A DNA stretch of 64,000 nt from Dorea longicatena (lineage in GTDB: Bacteria > Bacillota > Clostridia > Lachnospirales > Lachnospiraceae): assembly GCF_025150085.1 (NCBI RefSeq), contig NZ_CP102280.1, positions 2,801,001 to 2,865,000 on the forward strand, given 5' to 3'. The position numbers were made by a program, and so were the translations under genes. The notes below the pieces were generated by a model. That model searched no databases, was not told where the DNA came from, and saw nothing but the letters and a program-made list of their open reading frames with translations. This document shows, in pieces, positions 51,123 to 60,755 of the stretch (position 1 is its first letter; each line of letters begins with the position of its first letter).

Positions 51123-53720
51123 ATGAAAAAGAGATTTTTCCAACTCGTACTGACAGCAGTTCTTTCTGTGTCCTGTGTTGCAACAGGAGTAAATGTAAGC
51201 GCTGCCCCACTCTCATCCGAAGGTTACAGCATCGAGAAAGTATCTCATCCGGAAAGAGGAGCCGGTGAGACTGACGGTATCCTGTCATTCGATGCTATGG
51301 GAGAAGAGAGCAACCGTAACCAAAGCTATGTATGGTCCTGCGTAGAACATGGAAATTATATCTACCTTGGCACCTGCTGGAATCCAATCTCAGGTATTTA
51401 CTACCGCAATCTCAAGAACAATCTGACCAAATTGTTCCAGAACCGCGGGGATGAAAATCCGGCACAGAAAGCCGGCACCGTAGCAACCAATATTCTGAAT
51501 GTTGTGTACAACGGTAATTTTCCTGACGGAGCAACATCTACCAACGGAACTCCTTGTATCATGCGTGTGAACAAATACACCTATGAGACAGAAGTTGTCT
51601 ACATCGAAAAAGAGAGCTCCGCATTCGTCAACTGGAACGGATACCGAATGGCCGTAGAATACAATGGCAAATTATATTTTGCCTGCGCCGGTTTCCCGAC
51701 ATCCCGTCTGCTTCAGATCGATCCTGAGACAAATGAAACCAAAGTTGTTATGCAGAAGACTGCAGAGAACTCCGGATTCGCCAACGGGATCCGCGGACTC
51801 ACCGTTATGGATGGCAAGCTTCTCGTATCTCTGGCTACCGACGGCGCAGATCCAGACAACATGTTCGCATCCGGTTCACAGCTTCCACAGGCATACCAGA
51901 ATGCGATCAAAGCAATGGCCAAAAAAGACGTGCGTTACAAAGACGCTAACCCACGTATGCAGGGTGTACGTCTTCTTTCCACTACAAATCCAGAAGACGT
52001 AGACAGCTGGTCCGTTATCGCCAACCAGGAGACCTTCGACAATCTTCCGGCCTGCTGGATCCGCGACAGTATCAACGGCGGCGGATTATGGGATCTTGTT
52101 CCATTCAACGGATCTCTGTACGTATCCATGGTAACAGGCAAGACAGATGCCACAACAGGCGTCAATCACAAACAGGGATTCGCCGTATACCGCGGTGATC
52201 CGAAAGAAGACGGAACCTGGAACTGGACACCGATCATCGGAGACACATCCAAAGGTGCCAAATATGAATTCGGTCTTGGAAAGAAAGAATCCTGCGCAGG
52301 TAACCTGTTCGCATACGGCGACCATCTCTACATCGGCGGCTATAACGACCCGATGCTTGACCTCGCCGAAATCGGTAATGCCGGTGATTTCCAGTCTCTC
52401 TATGAAGATCTGAAGAACCCAGCATGCCTGAACCGCATGGACAAGAATGAAAATATCGAACTCATCAACGACGACGGATTCGGAGCAGCTTCCACACAGT
52501 ATCTGTGGAGATTCTCTGAATACCACGGAAAGCTCCTGATCGGAACATTCGATATCGCAACACTCGCATCCGGATTCACACAGCTGACCGACGGAAGTCT
52601 TCTGGAAATGACACCTGAAGAATTCTCACAGAAGATGACTTATGTCAAAGAACTTCTTCAGAGCCTTAAGAAAACTCCTTCCGGCGCAGCACTGACCGCA
52701 GAAGAAGGCACAACAGAAGAGGCCGTCACAGAAGATACCGCAGAAGATGCTCAGGAAAATATTCAGGAGAATACAGACGCTGATAATACTGCTGATCAGG
52801 CAGCTACAGAAGCCGCAAAAGACCAGGAAGCAGTTGTAACAGACAACACAAATGCAGAACTTACAGACACAGAAGCAGATGCCATCGACCAGATGTTAGA
52901 TCAGCTGGATGAAATCGAGACACTTTCTTCTGACGACTCTCAGACAGCTGCTTACACACAGAGAAATAAACCATCTGACATCGTCGATGTATATATGGAT
53001 ATGGTAAATAATTACAACAAATATGTAAAACCAATCCTTAACCGCCTGAACCCAGATCTTGCACAGAAGATTGAGAACAACGTCTTCAACACTGCATTCC
53101 ATCATTTCGTATATTACCTTGGATGCAGCAACATCATCCACACACAGGAAAAAGGATGCGACGTACTGATCTCTTCCGACGGAGTAAACTTTACAACACT
53201 CACCCGCAATGGTTTCGGCGATATCTATAACCACGGCGGACGTGCATTTATTCCGACAGACAACGGACTCTTCCTCGGTATGGCTAACCCGTTCTGGGGA
53301 ACACAGCTCTGGAGAGTAACCGACGGATCAGAAAATCCGACACCGGATAAACCAGGTACGGATAAGCCAGGTACTGATAAACCAGGCACTGACAAACCGG
53401 GTACTGATAAACCAGGTACTGACAAACCGGATACTGATAAACCGAGCACACCTGGAACAACAGATCCTTCCGGAACTAACAATGGTACAACCTCTGGTTC
53501 TACAGGTAACAACACATCCAATGGTCAGAACGGAGCAACTACTACAGCATCTCCAAAGACTACTAATGCTAATCATGCAAATAAGAAGTCTACAAACGGC
53601 AAGGTAAAAACCGGTGATAACAATCACATGATTCTTTATACAGTTTCATTGGTTCTTTCACTTATGATCGCTGCAGGATGCATCTATACTATTATTAGTA
53701 AGAGACGTAAGAACAGATAG
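51123..53720 (+). CDS. Sortase-anchored surface protein with propeller-like domain
   Basis: An 865-residue protein: signal peptide (cut near VSAAP), a large domain (about 45-505) with repeated W-S, G-N-Y-I-Y-L-G and K-L-L-V/I-G segments like a beta-propeller, then an acidic low-complexity linker (about 515-605). A further domain continues the propeller-like strands (NFTTLTRNGFGD), followed by a DKPGT repeat spacer, a Thr/Asn-rich stretch, and the sorting signal VKTGD, a helix, and RRKNR. The sorting motif is the variant (x)VKTGD used by Clostridia rather than LPxTG. No sortase gene lies in the window. It is one of the few plus-strand genes. Function unknown. Confidence 0.8.
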   Translation: MKKRFFQLVLTAVLSVSCVATGVNVSAAPLSSEGYSIEKVSHPERGAGETDGILSFDAMGEESNRNQSYVWSCVEHGNYIYLGTCWNPISGIYYRNLKNNLTKLFQNRGDENPAQKAGTVATNILNVVYNGNFPDGATSTNGTPCIMRVNKYTYETEVVYIEKESSAFVNWNGYRMAVEYNGKLYFACAGFPTSRLLQIDPETNETKVVMQKTAENSGFANGIRGLTVMDGKLLVSLATDGADPDNMFASGSQLPQAYQNAIKAMAKKDVRYKDANPRMQGVRLLSTTNPEDVDSWSVIANQETFDNLPACWIRDSINGGGLWDLVPFNGSLYVSMVTGKTDATTGVNHKQGFAVYRGDPKEDGTWNWTPIIGDTSKGAKYEFGLGKKESCAGNLFAYGDHLYIGGYNDPMLDLAEIGNAGDFQSLYEDLKNPACLNRMDKNENIELINDDGFGAASTQYLWRFSEYHGKLLIGTFDIATLASGFTQLTDGSLLEMTPEEFSQKMTYVKELLQSLKKTPSGAALTAEEGTTEEAVTEDTAEDAQENIQENTDADNTADQAATEAAKDQEAVVTDNTNAELTDTEADAIDQMLDQLDEIETLSSDDSQTAAYTQRNKPSDIVDVYMDMVNNYNKYVKPILNRLNPDLAQKIENNVFNTAFHHFVYYLGCSNIIHTQEKGCDVLISSDGVNFTTLTRNGFGDIYNHGGRAFIPTDNGLFLGMANPFWGTQLWRVTDGSENPTPDKPGTDKPGTDKPGTDKPGTDKPGTDKPDTDKPSTPGTTDPSGTNNGTTSGSTGNNTSNGQNGATTTASPKTTNANHANKKSTNGKVKTGDNNHMILYTVSLVLSLMIAAGCIYTIISKRRKNR
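53341..53445 (+). repeat. Tandem 15-base repeat coding for DKPGT spacer
   Basis: Six to seven imperfect copies of a 15-base unit such as CCAGGTACTGATAAA code for P-G-T-D-K repeats. It is an in-frame wall-spanning spacer, prone to copy-number change. Confidence 0.85.
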
Positions 53721-53750
53721 TATTTTGATTATTCGGCTATAAGGATAATA

Positions 53751-53790
53751 AAAGCGCAGGGAAATGGCGTATGCCATTTTGCCTGCGCTT
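53751..53790 (-). terminator. Hairpin terminator downstream of the TIR locus
   Basis: AAGCGCAGG/CCTGCGCTT with an inner AAATGGC/GCCATTT stem. The T run is on the minus strand only (TTTTATTATCC), so it mainly ends the minus-strand transcripts. Confidence 0.75.
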
Positions 53791-53793
53791 ATG

Positions 53794-54318
53794 TTATGTA
53801 TGCATCGATTCTTTAACAAAATCAATAACATCCAGATTCTTCTTCACAATATTAGGATCTCTCTCCATGTCGGAAATACTCATCCAATAATAGTGTCTGT
53901 CATTAACAACAAAGTTCTCCTTCTGCTCATCCTCCGGAAATACTTGAATCTTTATCTCGTACAATCTGTGATTATAGATCCTATTCTCCTTAATGTGCTT
54001 AATTCGCATTCTGTAATAACCCATTTTTGTCCATAACGGATTTCCGAGCAAAGGCAAAGATATAACTTTTTCTCATCATCCACACATAAAAAAAATGAGT
54101 TCCGATTCAAATTCATAAAAAATGTAATCTAGATATAATCTTCCTCTTTGTATGACTTTATCAAAAAATGTATATCTTCCCATAAATCCATTCCTATCAA
54201 TTGTTCCAAATTTTATAACTCTATATACAGATTTATTCTCTTTTTTAGCGTCCTTCGGTAATATATCTGTTTCAAAATTTTCTGGAAAACATTCCGTATA
54301 AACACCATTCTTATGCAG
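53794..54318 (-). pseudogene. Frameshifted NUDIX-like partner gene of the TIR protein
   Basis: Directly after the TIR stop, a frame without ATG reads HKNGVYTECFPENFETDI, then VYRVIKFGTIDRNGFMGRYT and YLDYIFYEFESELIF. At a run of eight T (54088-54095) the frame meets TGA codons, while removal of one T continues as FLCVDDEKKLYLCLCSEIRY. About 40 codons later a third frame carries NRIYNHRLYEIKIQVFPEDE and ends DVIDFVKESMHT, a C terminus like NUDIX domains. I read this as one gene (about 175 codons) broken by at least two frameshifts. The last 87 codons have a TTG start and could be separately translated, but I doubt it. Confidence 0.6.
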
Positions 54319-55399
54319 GTGTCACCTTCAAATTCCTTATGCTCAATCTACCTTTTTCTCCATCTATGTACGATTCTGCAAAGAATACCGTAAAACAAAC
54401 TTCTTTGATCTTCTCCAAAGCTTCTCCATTTCTTACTTTATCCCGGAATCTATATTTAAAATGTCCTCCACCGTTACTTACATCATTCTCTTCATCTATT
54501 ATTTTCACACCAGTATCATTTTTTATTTCCAACTGAACTTTCTTTATAGCTCCTGTCGCAGCTGCGTCAAATTCTATGGCATATCCGGCGTCAAAGAAGC
54601 CAGTCCAGTTATCACAAGGAATATATTCCATCAATGCCATCGCAAATTCTCCCATCCCTCTCTTGGTTACATTGCTGATATCAACATCCATGTCAAAGCT
54701 ATCTGCAAATGTTGCTATCCTTGCGACCTTTTCATCACCACAGGAGATAATTGGTTTTACCTTGGAAAATGGAGTATAATCCTTCAACAGATCAATCTCT
54801 TGTCTCTGAGCTACCGGCGCATCAAATCTTGTTTTTACCTTCGTTTTATTTGATTCATTTACAGACTCGGACGAGGTAATTTCAATATTCTTTTTCTGCG
54901 CAATAATCTTTATCTTATCTAAAAAATCGTCTCTTTTTTCTTCCCATTCATCTTCATTTATTGATCCAAGACCAAACTCCTCAATAATGCCGTTTCTAAA
55001 TTCTCTGAGTCTCTGTTTTATATCCGGATCATCTAATTTAATACAGATCTGATTTTTATCAATACATCCGGCTAATTTGTCAAATGTAAAACCTGGCAAT
55101 AATAATCCTGTCCATTTACACCTCATTACCCAAGCTGCACCCATTTCATTTAATGTTGCTACGCTGGAATAATAATTATCCGAAAAGGCGTACACGACGT
55201 GAAGGTCGCTCGTCTGAAATTGTTTGGCTAACCAGTCATATATGTTACATCTAACCGGAATATAACATTGCGGAACGGAAGTACAAGTTATTTGATTCTT
55301 ATGCACTCCTATTGCTACAAGCAAATCTACAAATGCTTTCATATATTCTGCATCTTTGCTGCTGTGTGAAATGAATAATTTGTGTGGTTTGTTTTTCAT
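54311..55399 (-). CDS. TIR-domain protein with C-terminal beta-sandwich domain
   Basis: A 362-residue protein. Residues 1-150 form a TIR domain: KLFISHSSKDAEYM, a divergent BB-loop region (TSVPQCYIPVRCNI), and the likely NADase Glu85 in TLNEMGAAW. The C-terminal 140 residues (FDMDVDISNV to RNLKVTPA) have a carbohydrate-binding-module-like beta-sandwich pattern. Bacterial TIR proteins with a sensor domain are found in antiphage systems that deplete NAD. It lies isolated between surface and glycan genes. AGGAAGGTAC lies upstream of the ATG. The system context is inferred. Confidence 0.78.
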   Translation of the reverse strand: MKNKPHKLFISHSSKDAEYMKAFVDLLVAIGVHKNQITCTSVPQCYIPVRCNIYDWLAKQFQTSDLHVVYAFSDNYYSSVATLNEMGAAWVMRCKWTGLLLPGFTFDKLAGCIDKNQICIKLDDPDIKQRLREFRNGIIEEFGLGSINEDEWEEKRDDFLDKIKIIAQKKNIEITSSESVNESNKTKVKTRFDAPVAQRQEIDLLKDYTPFSKVKPIISCGDEKVARIATFADSFDMDVDISNVTKRGMGEFAMALMEYIPCDNWTGFFDAGYAIEFDAAATGAIKKVQLEIKNDTGVKIIDEENDVSNGGGHFKYRFRDKVRNGEALEKIKEVCFTVFFAESYIDGEKGRLSIRNLKVTPA

Positions 55400-55621
55400 C
55401 TTTTTGTACCTTCCTTTCGGGATTTTATTGTCTTTGCTTCATATTTTTCCTATGGTATGTTGTATATATTTTTGTATCTATTCTTTTTCTCTTCAATGTT
55501 GGATTAATACTTTTTTCAATAATCCACATTTCCGTAGCTTTAAGAAATACTTATCCACATTCCATTCAAAGTTTTCGCTATATTTTCAATAGCTTCGATG
55601 TCTTTCATTTTCAATATTATT

Positions 55622-57163
55622 TCACGATTTTTTAATTATCAAATTTATTATATTTTTAATAATCTTTCTTAATGTAATAAATTCTTCTGATTTTCTAAAA
55701 AATATATAAAAAACTAAATTCGTAACTACACTACACAATACTATTTCTTCCATTACACGTGCTAGAATTCCACCTTTAATAAGTTTAAATGAAAGCCAAC
55801 ATCCACCCGCAGATATTAATAACACAATAATAAAATAAATATACTTTTTTAAATACTGTAATGGTGATTTATGAAATCCATGAATAAATATTGCATACGG
55901 ATCATACCATAAATTTGTCATAGCTCGCGCTATAAATGTGGCAAATAAAATTCCAAACAATCCCCAATAGTGTCCTAATACTATTGAGAAAATAATATTA
56001 AGCACTCCTGTAATAATCTGCAAAAATCTTCCATATCTAAATAAGCCCATTGTATGTTTATACGTCCATACGGCATTCATCATCCCTACAGTATAAAAAT
56101 TTAATGCTAATACAAATGGAATTTCTTTTGACAAAACGTATTTCTCGCCAAAGCACAATCTTACAACATCTGAAGAACAAAAAATAATTCCTAATGTCGC
56201 CCAGCCAAAAATCCAGAAATTCATTAAATTCATGAAGCTGAACATCTCATATTTTTTTTTCTCCGTTTCAGTTGCATTATGGTTTCCAATACTTGCAGTT
56301 AAACTATTAAAAATTTGACCTAATAAGGAATTTATTGTATTTGTTAACAATGTGTAATTTGATGCGACTCCAGTTGTAGCCAATCCCTTAAAAAAAGTAA
56401 TTAATATATTATCAGTGCTATTAACTAATAATCCAGAAATCTTGTAATATGTAAGATCCTTTATATTTTTAAATAATGCCTTTTTTTCATCAACTGGCAA
56501 CGGTTCAATATCTTTTGACATAATACATGGGAAACGCTTTGTTGCTATATGCGACACCCCAAAATTGTATGCCAATGTTCCTATCGTCTGAATAGTAAGA
56601 TACACCAAATAATTATGCGTCGCTAATAATGCCACCATTTGCAAAATGCTTTGTAAAATAGTTACTATATAATTCGTTGCAACCACAATATAATTTTGTT
56701 GAGCAGCTATTAGCAACGAACTTCTATAACTATAGAAATATGTTATTACTGTGTTGAACAAATTAAAAATATACAATAAATAAATACTTTCAGAAATATT
56801 TGGCTGTTCCGTAATAATTATATTTAAAAACGGCATTAGACATATTCCTATTATCCCAATAACACAACCTATAACTTTATATGCCGTTCCATATACCTTT
56901 ACCAATGATGCTATTTTTCTTTCATCATTTTCTGCTAATGGTTTATACAGTGCATAAACTATTGCACCGCCTATTCCTAGCTCTGCCAAAGAAAGCATTG
57001 TAAGAATATTTGTAAACAACCCGTTTACTCCTAAATAATCCGCTGCCAAACACTTTACAAACACCATTCTGCATATAAAACCAAGAATAGTATTTACAAT
57101 ATATCCCCCAACTCCTGCTATTATATTTAGTATCGAATATTCTGTACGTGAACGACTATCCAT
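55622..57163 (-). CDS. Wzx-type polysaccharide flippase
   Basis: A 513-residue MOP superfamily flippase with about 12-14 membrane helices. Typical features are GLFTNILTMLSLAELGIGGAI near the N terminus, YRSSLLIAAQQNYIV, and a long run of hydrophobic segments. It moves lipid-linked repeat units across the membrane for Wzy-type polymerisation. Base composition is clearly more AT-rich than genes to the left, as for the whole locus to the right edge, suggesting a transferred glycan cluster. It lies 27 bases after the GT2 gene. Confidence 0.9.
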   Translation of the reverse strand: MDSRSRTEYSILNIIAGVGGYIVNTILGFICRMVFVKCLAADYLGVNGLFTNILTMLSLAELGIGGAIVYALYKPLAENDERKIASLVKVYGTAYKVIGCVIGIIGICLMPFLNIIITEQPNISESIYLLYIFNLFNTVITYFYSYRSSLLIAAQQNYIVVATNYIVTILQSILQMVALLATHNYLVYLTIQTIGTLAYNFGVSHIATKRFPCIMSKDIEPLPVDEKKALFKNIKDLTYYKISGLLVNSTDNILITFFKGLATTGVASNYTLLTNTINSLLGQIFNSLTASIGNHNATETEKKKYEMFSFMNLMNFWIFGWATLGIIFCSSDVVRLCFGEKYVLSKEIPFVLALNFYTVGMMNAVWTYKHTMGLFRYGRFLQIITGVLNIIFSIVLGHYWGLFGILFATFIARAMTNLWYDPYAIFIHGFHKSPLQYLKKYIYFIIVLLISAGGCWLSFKLIKGGILARVMEEIVLCSVVTNLVFYIFFRKSEEFITLRKIIKNIINLIIKKS

Positions 57164-57190
57164 ATTTTACCATCCTATTCCTAGTTGTCT

Positions 57191-58273
57191 TTAATTAAAA
57201 AGGTACCATTTATTCATAAGCAATTCATAAGATACAAAACTACTTTTCTCTAAAGACAATAACAATTTTTCCCATTTTCTTCCTAGTTTTGTCGCTTGTC
57301 CATTAAAATAATTATTAATCATCTCTTTTTCAATTATAAAAATAGCCTTTTTTATTTCTAAAGGTACGTTTTGCGTTCTTATCCAATTCAATCTAACCTG
57401 TTCTATAAAGTCGTCTATACTTGGCTTATATCCTCTTTTTACTGCTTCTTCAAAACAACTTTGGGTTATATATAACGTATCCATAACCTCTTTTTTCTTT
57501 ACTGTATTTGCAGATATTCCTTTTGGATTATTTCGATAATAATAAACAATATTGGGAATTTTTATAATCTTCCGGCTTCCTGGAATTAATAAGGTACTTA
57601 TTATTGTATCTTCATATAAATATCCCTTTGGAAAACATAAATCCACCCATTTTTCTGCTTTTATAATTTTTCCCCACGGATAACCATTTAACCTTGTTGA
57701 CTTTGTTTTACAAATAAGATCTTTATGTATATCAGGTTTTATATTGTTATCAAATTCTATATATTCCCCTTCAACAATATCTGCATCTGTTTCAACACTT
57801 TTTCTCATCAAAACTTCAATCGCATTATCCATTAACATATCATCTGCATCTACAAACAATACACATTTACCTCGAATGTATTTCAATGCAATGTTTCTTG
57901 CCTCGGCCACACCTTCATTCTTTTTATTTATAATATACACATTTTCTTTTTTTGCATATTTATTTAAAATATTGGCCGATTCATCTGTTGATCCATCATT
58001 AACAAACACGACGCAATATGAATACCCCGTTTCCTGTACAAGCAACGATTTTATACAATCTTCCAAATATTCTGCAGCATTATATACTGGTACTATAATC
58101 ATTAAATCATATTCGGGGTTAATTTCTATATCTTGCTTAAAACGGGGTGTGTGTTGATAATAAAAATCATGGATATCCTTTTGTGATTCTTTAATAGATT
58201 TTCTTTCCTTATATTTAAGACTCTTTTTATACTTTATATTAATAATTTTTTTATAAATATATCTCTTCACCAT
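57191..58273 (-). CDS. GT2 family glycosyltransferase
   Basis: A protein of about 360 residues. The GT-A fold begins near residue 55 (MIIVPVYNAAEYLEDCIKSL), then FVNDGSTDESANIL, NEGVAEARNIAL and the DxD motif VDADDML. The first 50 residues are basic and lysine-rich. It adds a sugar to a lipid-linked repeat unit; donor and acceptor cannot be told. I start at the ATG at 58271-58273 (AGAGG upstream); a TTG at 58291 overlapping the previous gene is the alternative. Confidence 0.88.
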   Translation of the reverse strand: MVKRYIYKKIINIKYKKSLKYKERKSIKESQKDIHDFYYQHTPRFKQDIEINPEYDLMIIVPVYNAAEYLEDCIKSLLVQETGYSYCVVFVNDGSTDESANILNKYAKKENVYIINKKNEGVAEARNIALKYIRGKCVLFVDADDMLMDNAIEVLMRKSVETDADIVEGEYIEFDNNIKPDIHKDLICKTKSTRLNGYPWGKIIKAEKWVDLCFPKGYLYEDTIISTLLIPGSRKIIKIPNIVYYYRNNPKGISANTVKKKEVMDTLYITQSCFEEAVKRGYKPSIDDFIEQVRLNWIRTQNVPLEIKKAIFIIEKEMINNYFNGQATKLGRKWEKLLLSLEKSSFVSYELLMNKWYLFN

Positions 58274-58287
58274 TGATACCTCTATTA

Positions 58288-60117
58288 TCAAAATTTCCCC
58301 CCTTTAAATTGATTTTTCCATTTTTCAATTTCGTCCCATGGCATTTGTATATCTGTTTCAAAGTTTGACTCAATTTTTTCTTTAAGTAAATTTCCAATAT
58401 TCTCTCTCAAAACAATCGGAAGTCCTGTGTCATTTGCAATATTTTTTGCTCTATTATCTATAGCAATAACAATTGTTCGATGCCTTTTTCCAATCGCTCT
58501 TATCCCAGCATGAAGTCTTGTGCCCACATAATCAATTTCTTTATGTTCTAGCAAAGAATCATAATTTTCAAGACCAAATGGAATCTTTACAATCTTAGAA
58601 TCAATTCTCAATTCTTTATAATATTCTTCGTCTTCTATCCCTTGTGGCCAAAGATAAATCTTTTTATAACAAAGTAGAAGTATATCCAATAATTTTTGAT
58701 CATTCTCTAAATCTCTATCATAATCAGTGAGTGTACATATTACTTCTTGTGCTTTTCTTTTTGGTATGTCTTGACATAACTCTTTTGTTATTCCCCACAT
58801 TGTAGGACATCCTGTATTTATAACATTTGTTATCCCCATACTATTAAGCATTTGTTCCGAAAAACTATCTCTAACCGAATGAATATATTTCTTATGCAAA
58901 ATAGTATGTAACAACATCTTTGTATAATAATCGTACTCTTGATTATTGCACTCAAATCCTACCCCCATAAGAATTGTATTATTATAAATTCGTACTTTTT
59001 TCTCCATTCTCCACAATCCATATGTCCGCATATGACCGGATAATGCATTTGTTCCACACAAAACTTTTATAGTCGCACCAGATAATTCACGAATTTCTTT
59101 ATTCATCAATTTTCGATGTGTTGGCACATAAATTATATTTTCTTTTTTTGTTAACGGAAAATATTTTTTACAATTTTCTACAATTATTTGATCTCCAGTA
59201 TTGTCTCCATCATATGAAGGATCTAATAATACTATTTTTTTCTTATCACTCTTAAAAAAACTCGCCAAGATAAGTTCTTTATAATCTGGTACGACCTCTA
59301 CTATCTTTATAATCCTCTTTTTCAACTTTTCTTTAGCCCTTAGTGGTAATTTAGTAAACATTTTTAATCCTGCATATTTTTGTAAAACACTTTCTATATA
59401 AAGGAATTTGTTTGTTCCACCCTTTCCCATCACTCTTTCTAATTTTTGCCTTCGTTTTATCTCTTTTTTAATTTTTTCATCTAACCAAGAAGCAGTAAAA
59501 TGATGAATTGAAACTGTTCTATTCGATTCATGTATTTTCCCTGTTCTAAAATTTTTGGGACATAAAACGTCTGAAGCATATATCTTCATACTTCGTAAGT
59601 TTTGATCTTTATTTTCTTGTAACAATCCATACTCTTTTAATATTTGAGTCGTATAATGTGGCGATGCCAACATATTTAAAGTTCCATCTTCTTTATAAAA
59701 AGAAATATGTTCATACAAATCTCTCGCTTTTTTTATGATTTCATGATGAGGAACAGCTCCAAACCCCTGTCCGCAATTTACATAATATGTTTTTTCTCCT
59801 GTCTCTTCAAATCCCATAAATGCTTCTTGATCTAATAATTCATCAAAACTACGAATTATCTCTACATCCGTATCTAGATATATTCCTCCATACTCATATA
59901 TAATATCTAGCCTTGCATAATCCGGAACAAATCCCCATTTTTTTGCTTCATACGCTTGCTTCATATATTTATTTTTTGTAAAATCATAATTCGATTCATT
60001 CCACTCTCGAATTTCATAATCTGGGCAAAATTTTTTCCAGCTTTCTATACAATATAATACAGACTTAGGTTTAGGAGCGTTTCCAACCCAACAGTAATGA
60101 ATAATCTTAGGAATCAT
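58288..60117 (-). CDS. GT32 glycosyltransferase fused to polysaccharide pyruvyltransferase
   Basis: A 609-residue protein joining two normally separate enzymes. Residues 1-240 are a GT32/OCH1-like domain (MIPKIIHYCWVGN, GFVPDYARLDIIYEYGGIYL, DxD at 82-84 in LDTDVEI). Residues about 300-600 are a CsaB-type pyruvyltransferase-like domain (DPSYDGDNTGDQIIVE, HSVRDSFSEQML, VGTRLHAGIRAI). The fusion would place a sugar and modify a repeat-unit sugar with pyruvate in one step. The start codon overlaps the upstream stop by ATGA. It is probably real, since there is no internal ribosome binding site or stop. Confidence 0.85.
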   Translation of the reverse strand: MIPKIIHYCWVGNAPKPKSVLYCIESWKKFCPDYEIREWNESNYDFTKNKYMKQAYEAKKWGFVPDYARLDIIYEYGGIYLDTDVEIIRSFDELLDQEAFMGFEETGEKTYYVNCGQGFGAVPHHEIIKKARDLYEHISFYKEDGTLNMLASPHYTTQILKEYGLLQENKDQNLRSMKIYASDVLCPKNFRTGKIHESNRTVSIHHFTASWLDEKIKKEIKRRQKLERVMGKGGTNKFLYIESVLQKYAGLKMFTKLPLRAKEKLKKRIIKIVEVVPDYKELILASFFKSDKKKIVLLDPSYDGDNTGDQIIVENCKKYFPLTKKENIIYVPTHRKLMNKEIRELSGATIKVLCGTNALSGHMRTYGLWRMEKKVRIYNNTILMGVGFECNNQEYDYYTKMLLHTILHKKYIHSVRDSFSEQMLNSMGITNVINTGCPTMWGITKELCQDIPKRKAQEVICTLTDYDRDLENDQKLLDILLLCYKKIYLWPQGIEDEEYYKELRIDSKIVKIPFGLENYDSLLEHKEIDYVGTRLHAGIRAIGKRHRTIVIAIDNRAKNIANDTGLPIVLRENIGNLLKEKIESNFETDIQMPWDEIEKWKNQFKGGKF

Positions 60118-60743
60118 ATCTTCCCCTTTCTTTTAATACCTTCACCGTTTAAAAAGGCTATATAGTCAAACTCATCTAAATATCTTCTCACTAGGAATTG
60201 TTTTTTGAAATATAAAAGCACACCAACACCATCTTTGTTCTCAAATCCAGGAATATAATAAGCAGATTTTATTTCTGGATACTGCTTATGTGTAAAAATC
60301 ACTTTATTCTTATATGGCAATTTATCAAATTGCTGCATACTTTCATAGGTACAATTATCACCATCTATGCCCAATATAAACAAATTATCCCAATTGATTC
60401 TTTTTTTGCGCTCATCCCACTTAGCTACCGCCTCGTCAAAAGTTTTATAATGATTAAATCGGATTTCAATATCCCCTAGCTTTCCTGTTGGGAAATCAAA
60501 TTTCTCATCATTATACGGTAAGATTGGTTGTTCCATATACCATTTTAGATTTTCTAACATTTTCACATAATCATTCATTTCGAAGCTCAAATTAATTGTC
60601 GGCGTTCTAAATTGAAGCCCCATATCATAATATATAAACTCTCCATTGCAATTTGAAGCAATAATTGTCGGCATTTTATTTTTCAATCTTCTTTTTTTTA
60701 ATTCTTTGTATATTCTCCATTCAATTCTTTGTAATAAATTCAT
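60114..60743 (-). CDS. DUF1919 family glycan biosynthesis protein
   Basis: A 209-residue protein with IIASNCNGEFIYYDMGLQFR-TPTINL, which matches the DUF1919 family found in capsule and exopolysaccharide loci. The role is not known, though it is often listed as a putative sugar transferase or acyltransferase. PIYNDEKFDFPTG-type and NWDNLFILGIDGDNCTYESM segments are soluble, without membrane helices. The gene overlaps the next by 4 bases and follows the GT2 gene by 12 bases. Confidence 0.82.
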   Translation of the reverse strand: MNLLQRIEWRIYKELKKRRLKNKMPTIIASNCNGEFIYYDMGLQFRTPTINLSFEMNDYVKMLENLKWYMEQPILPYNDEKFDFPTGKLGDIEIRFNHYKTFDEAVAKWDERKKRINWDNLFILGIDGDNCTYESMQQFDKLPYKNKVIFTHKQYPEIKSAYYIPGFENKDGVGVLLYFKKQFLVRRYLDEFDYIAFLNGEGIKRKGKI

Positions 60744-60755
60744 TTTTACTACCTT

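Noticed and set aside
53341..53445. CRISPR array or other spaced repeat
   Set aside because: The repeats are 15 bases, directly adjacent and in frame within a surface protein gene.
53328..53627. Minus-strand frames opposite the DKPGT repeat
   Set aside because: They arise from the tandem repeat read backwards and have no start signals.
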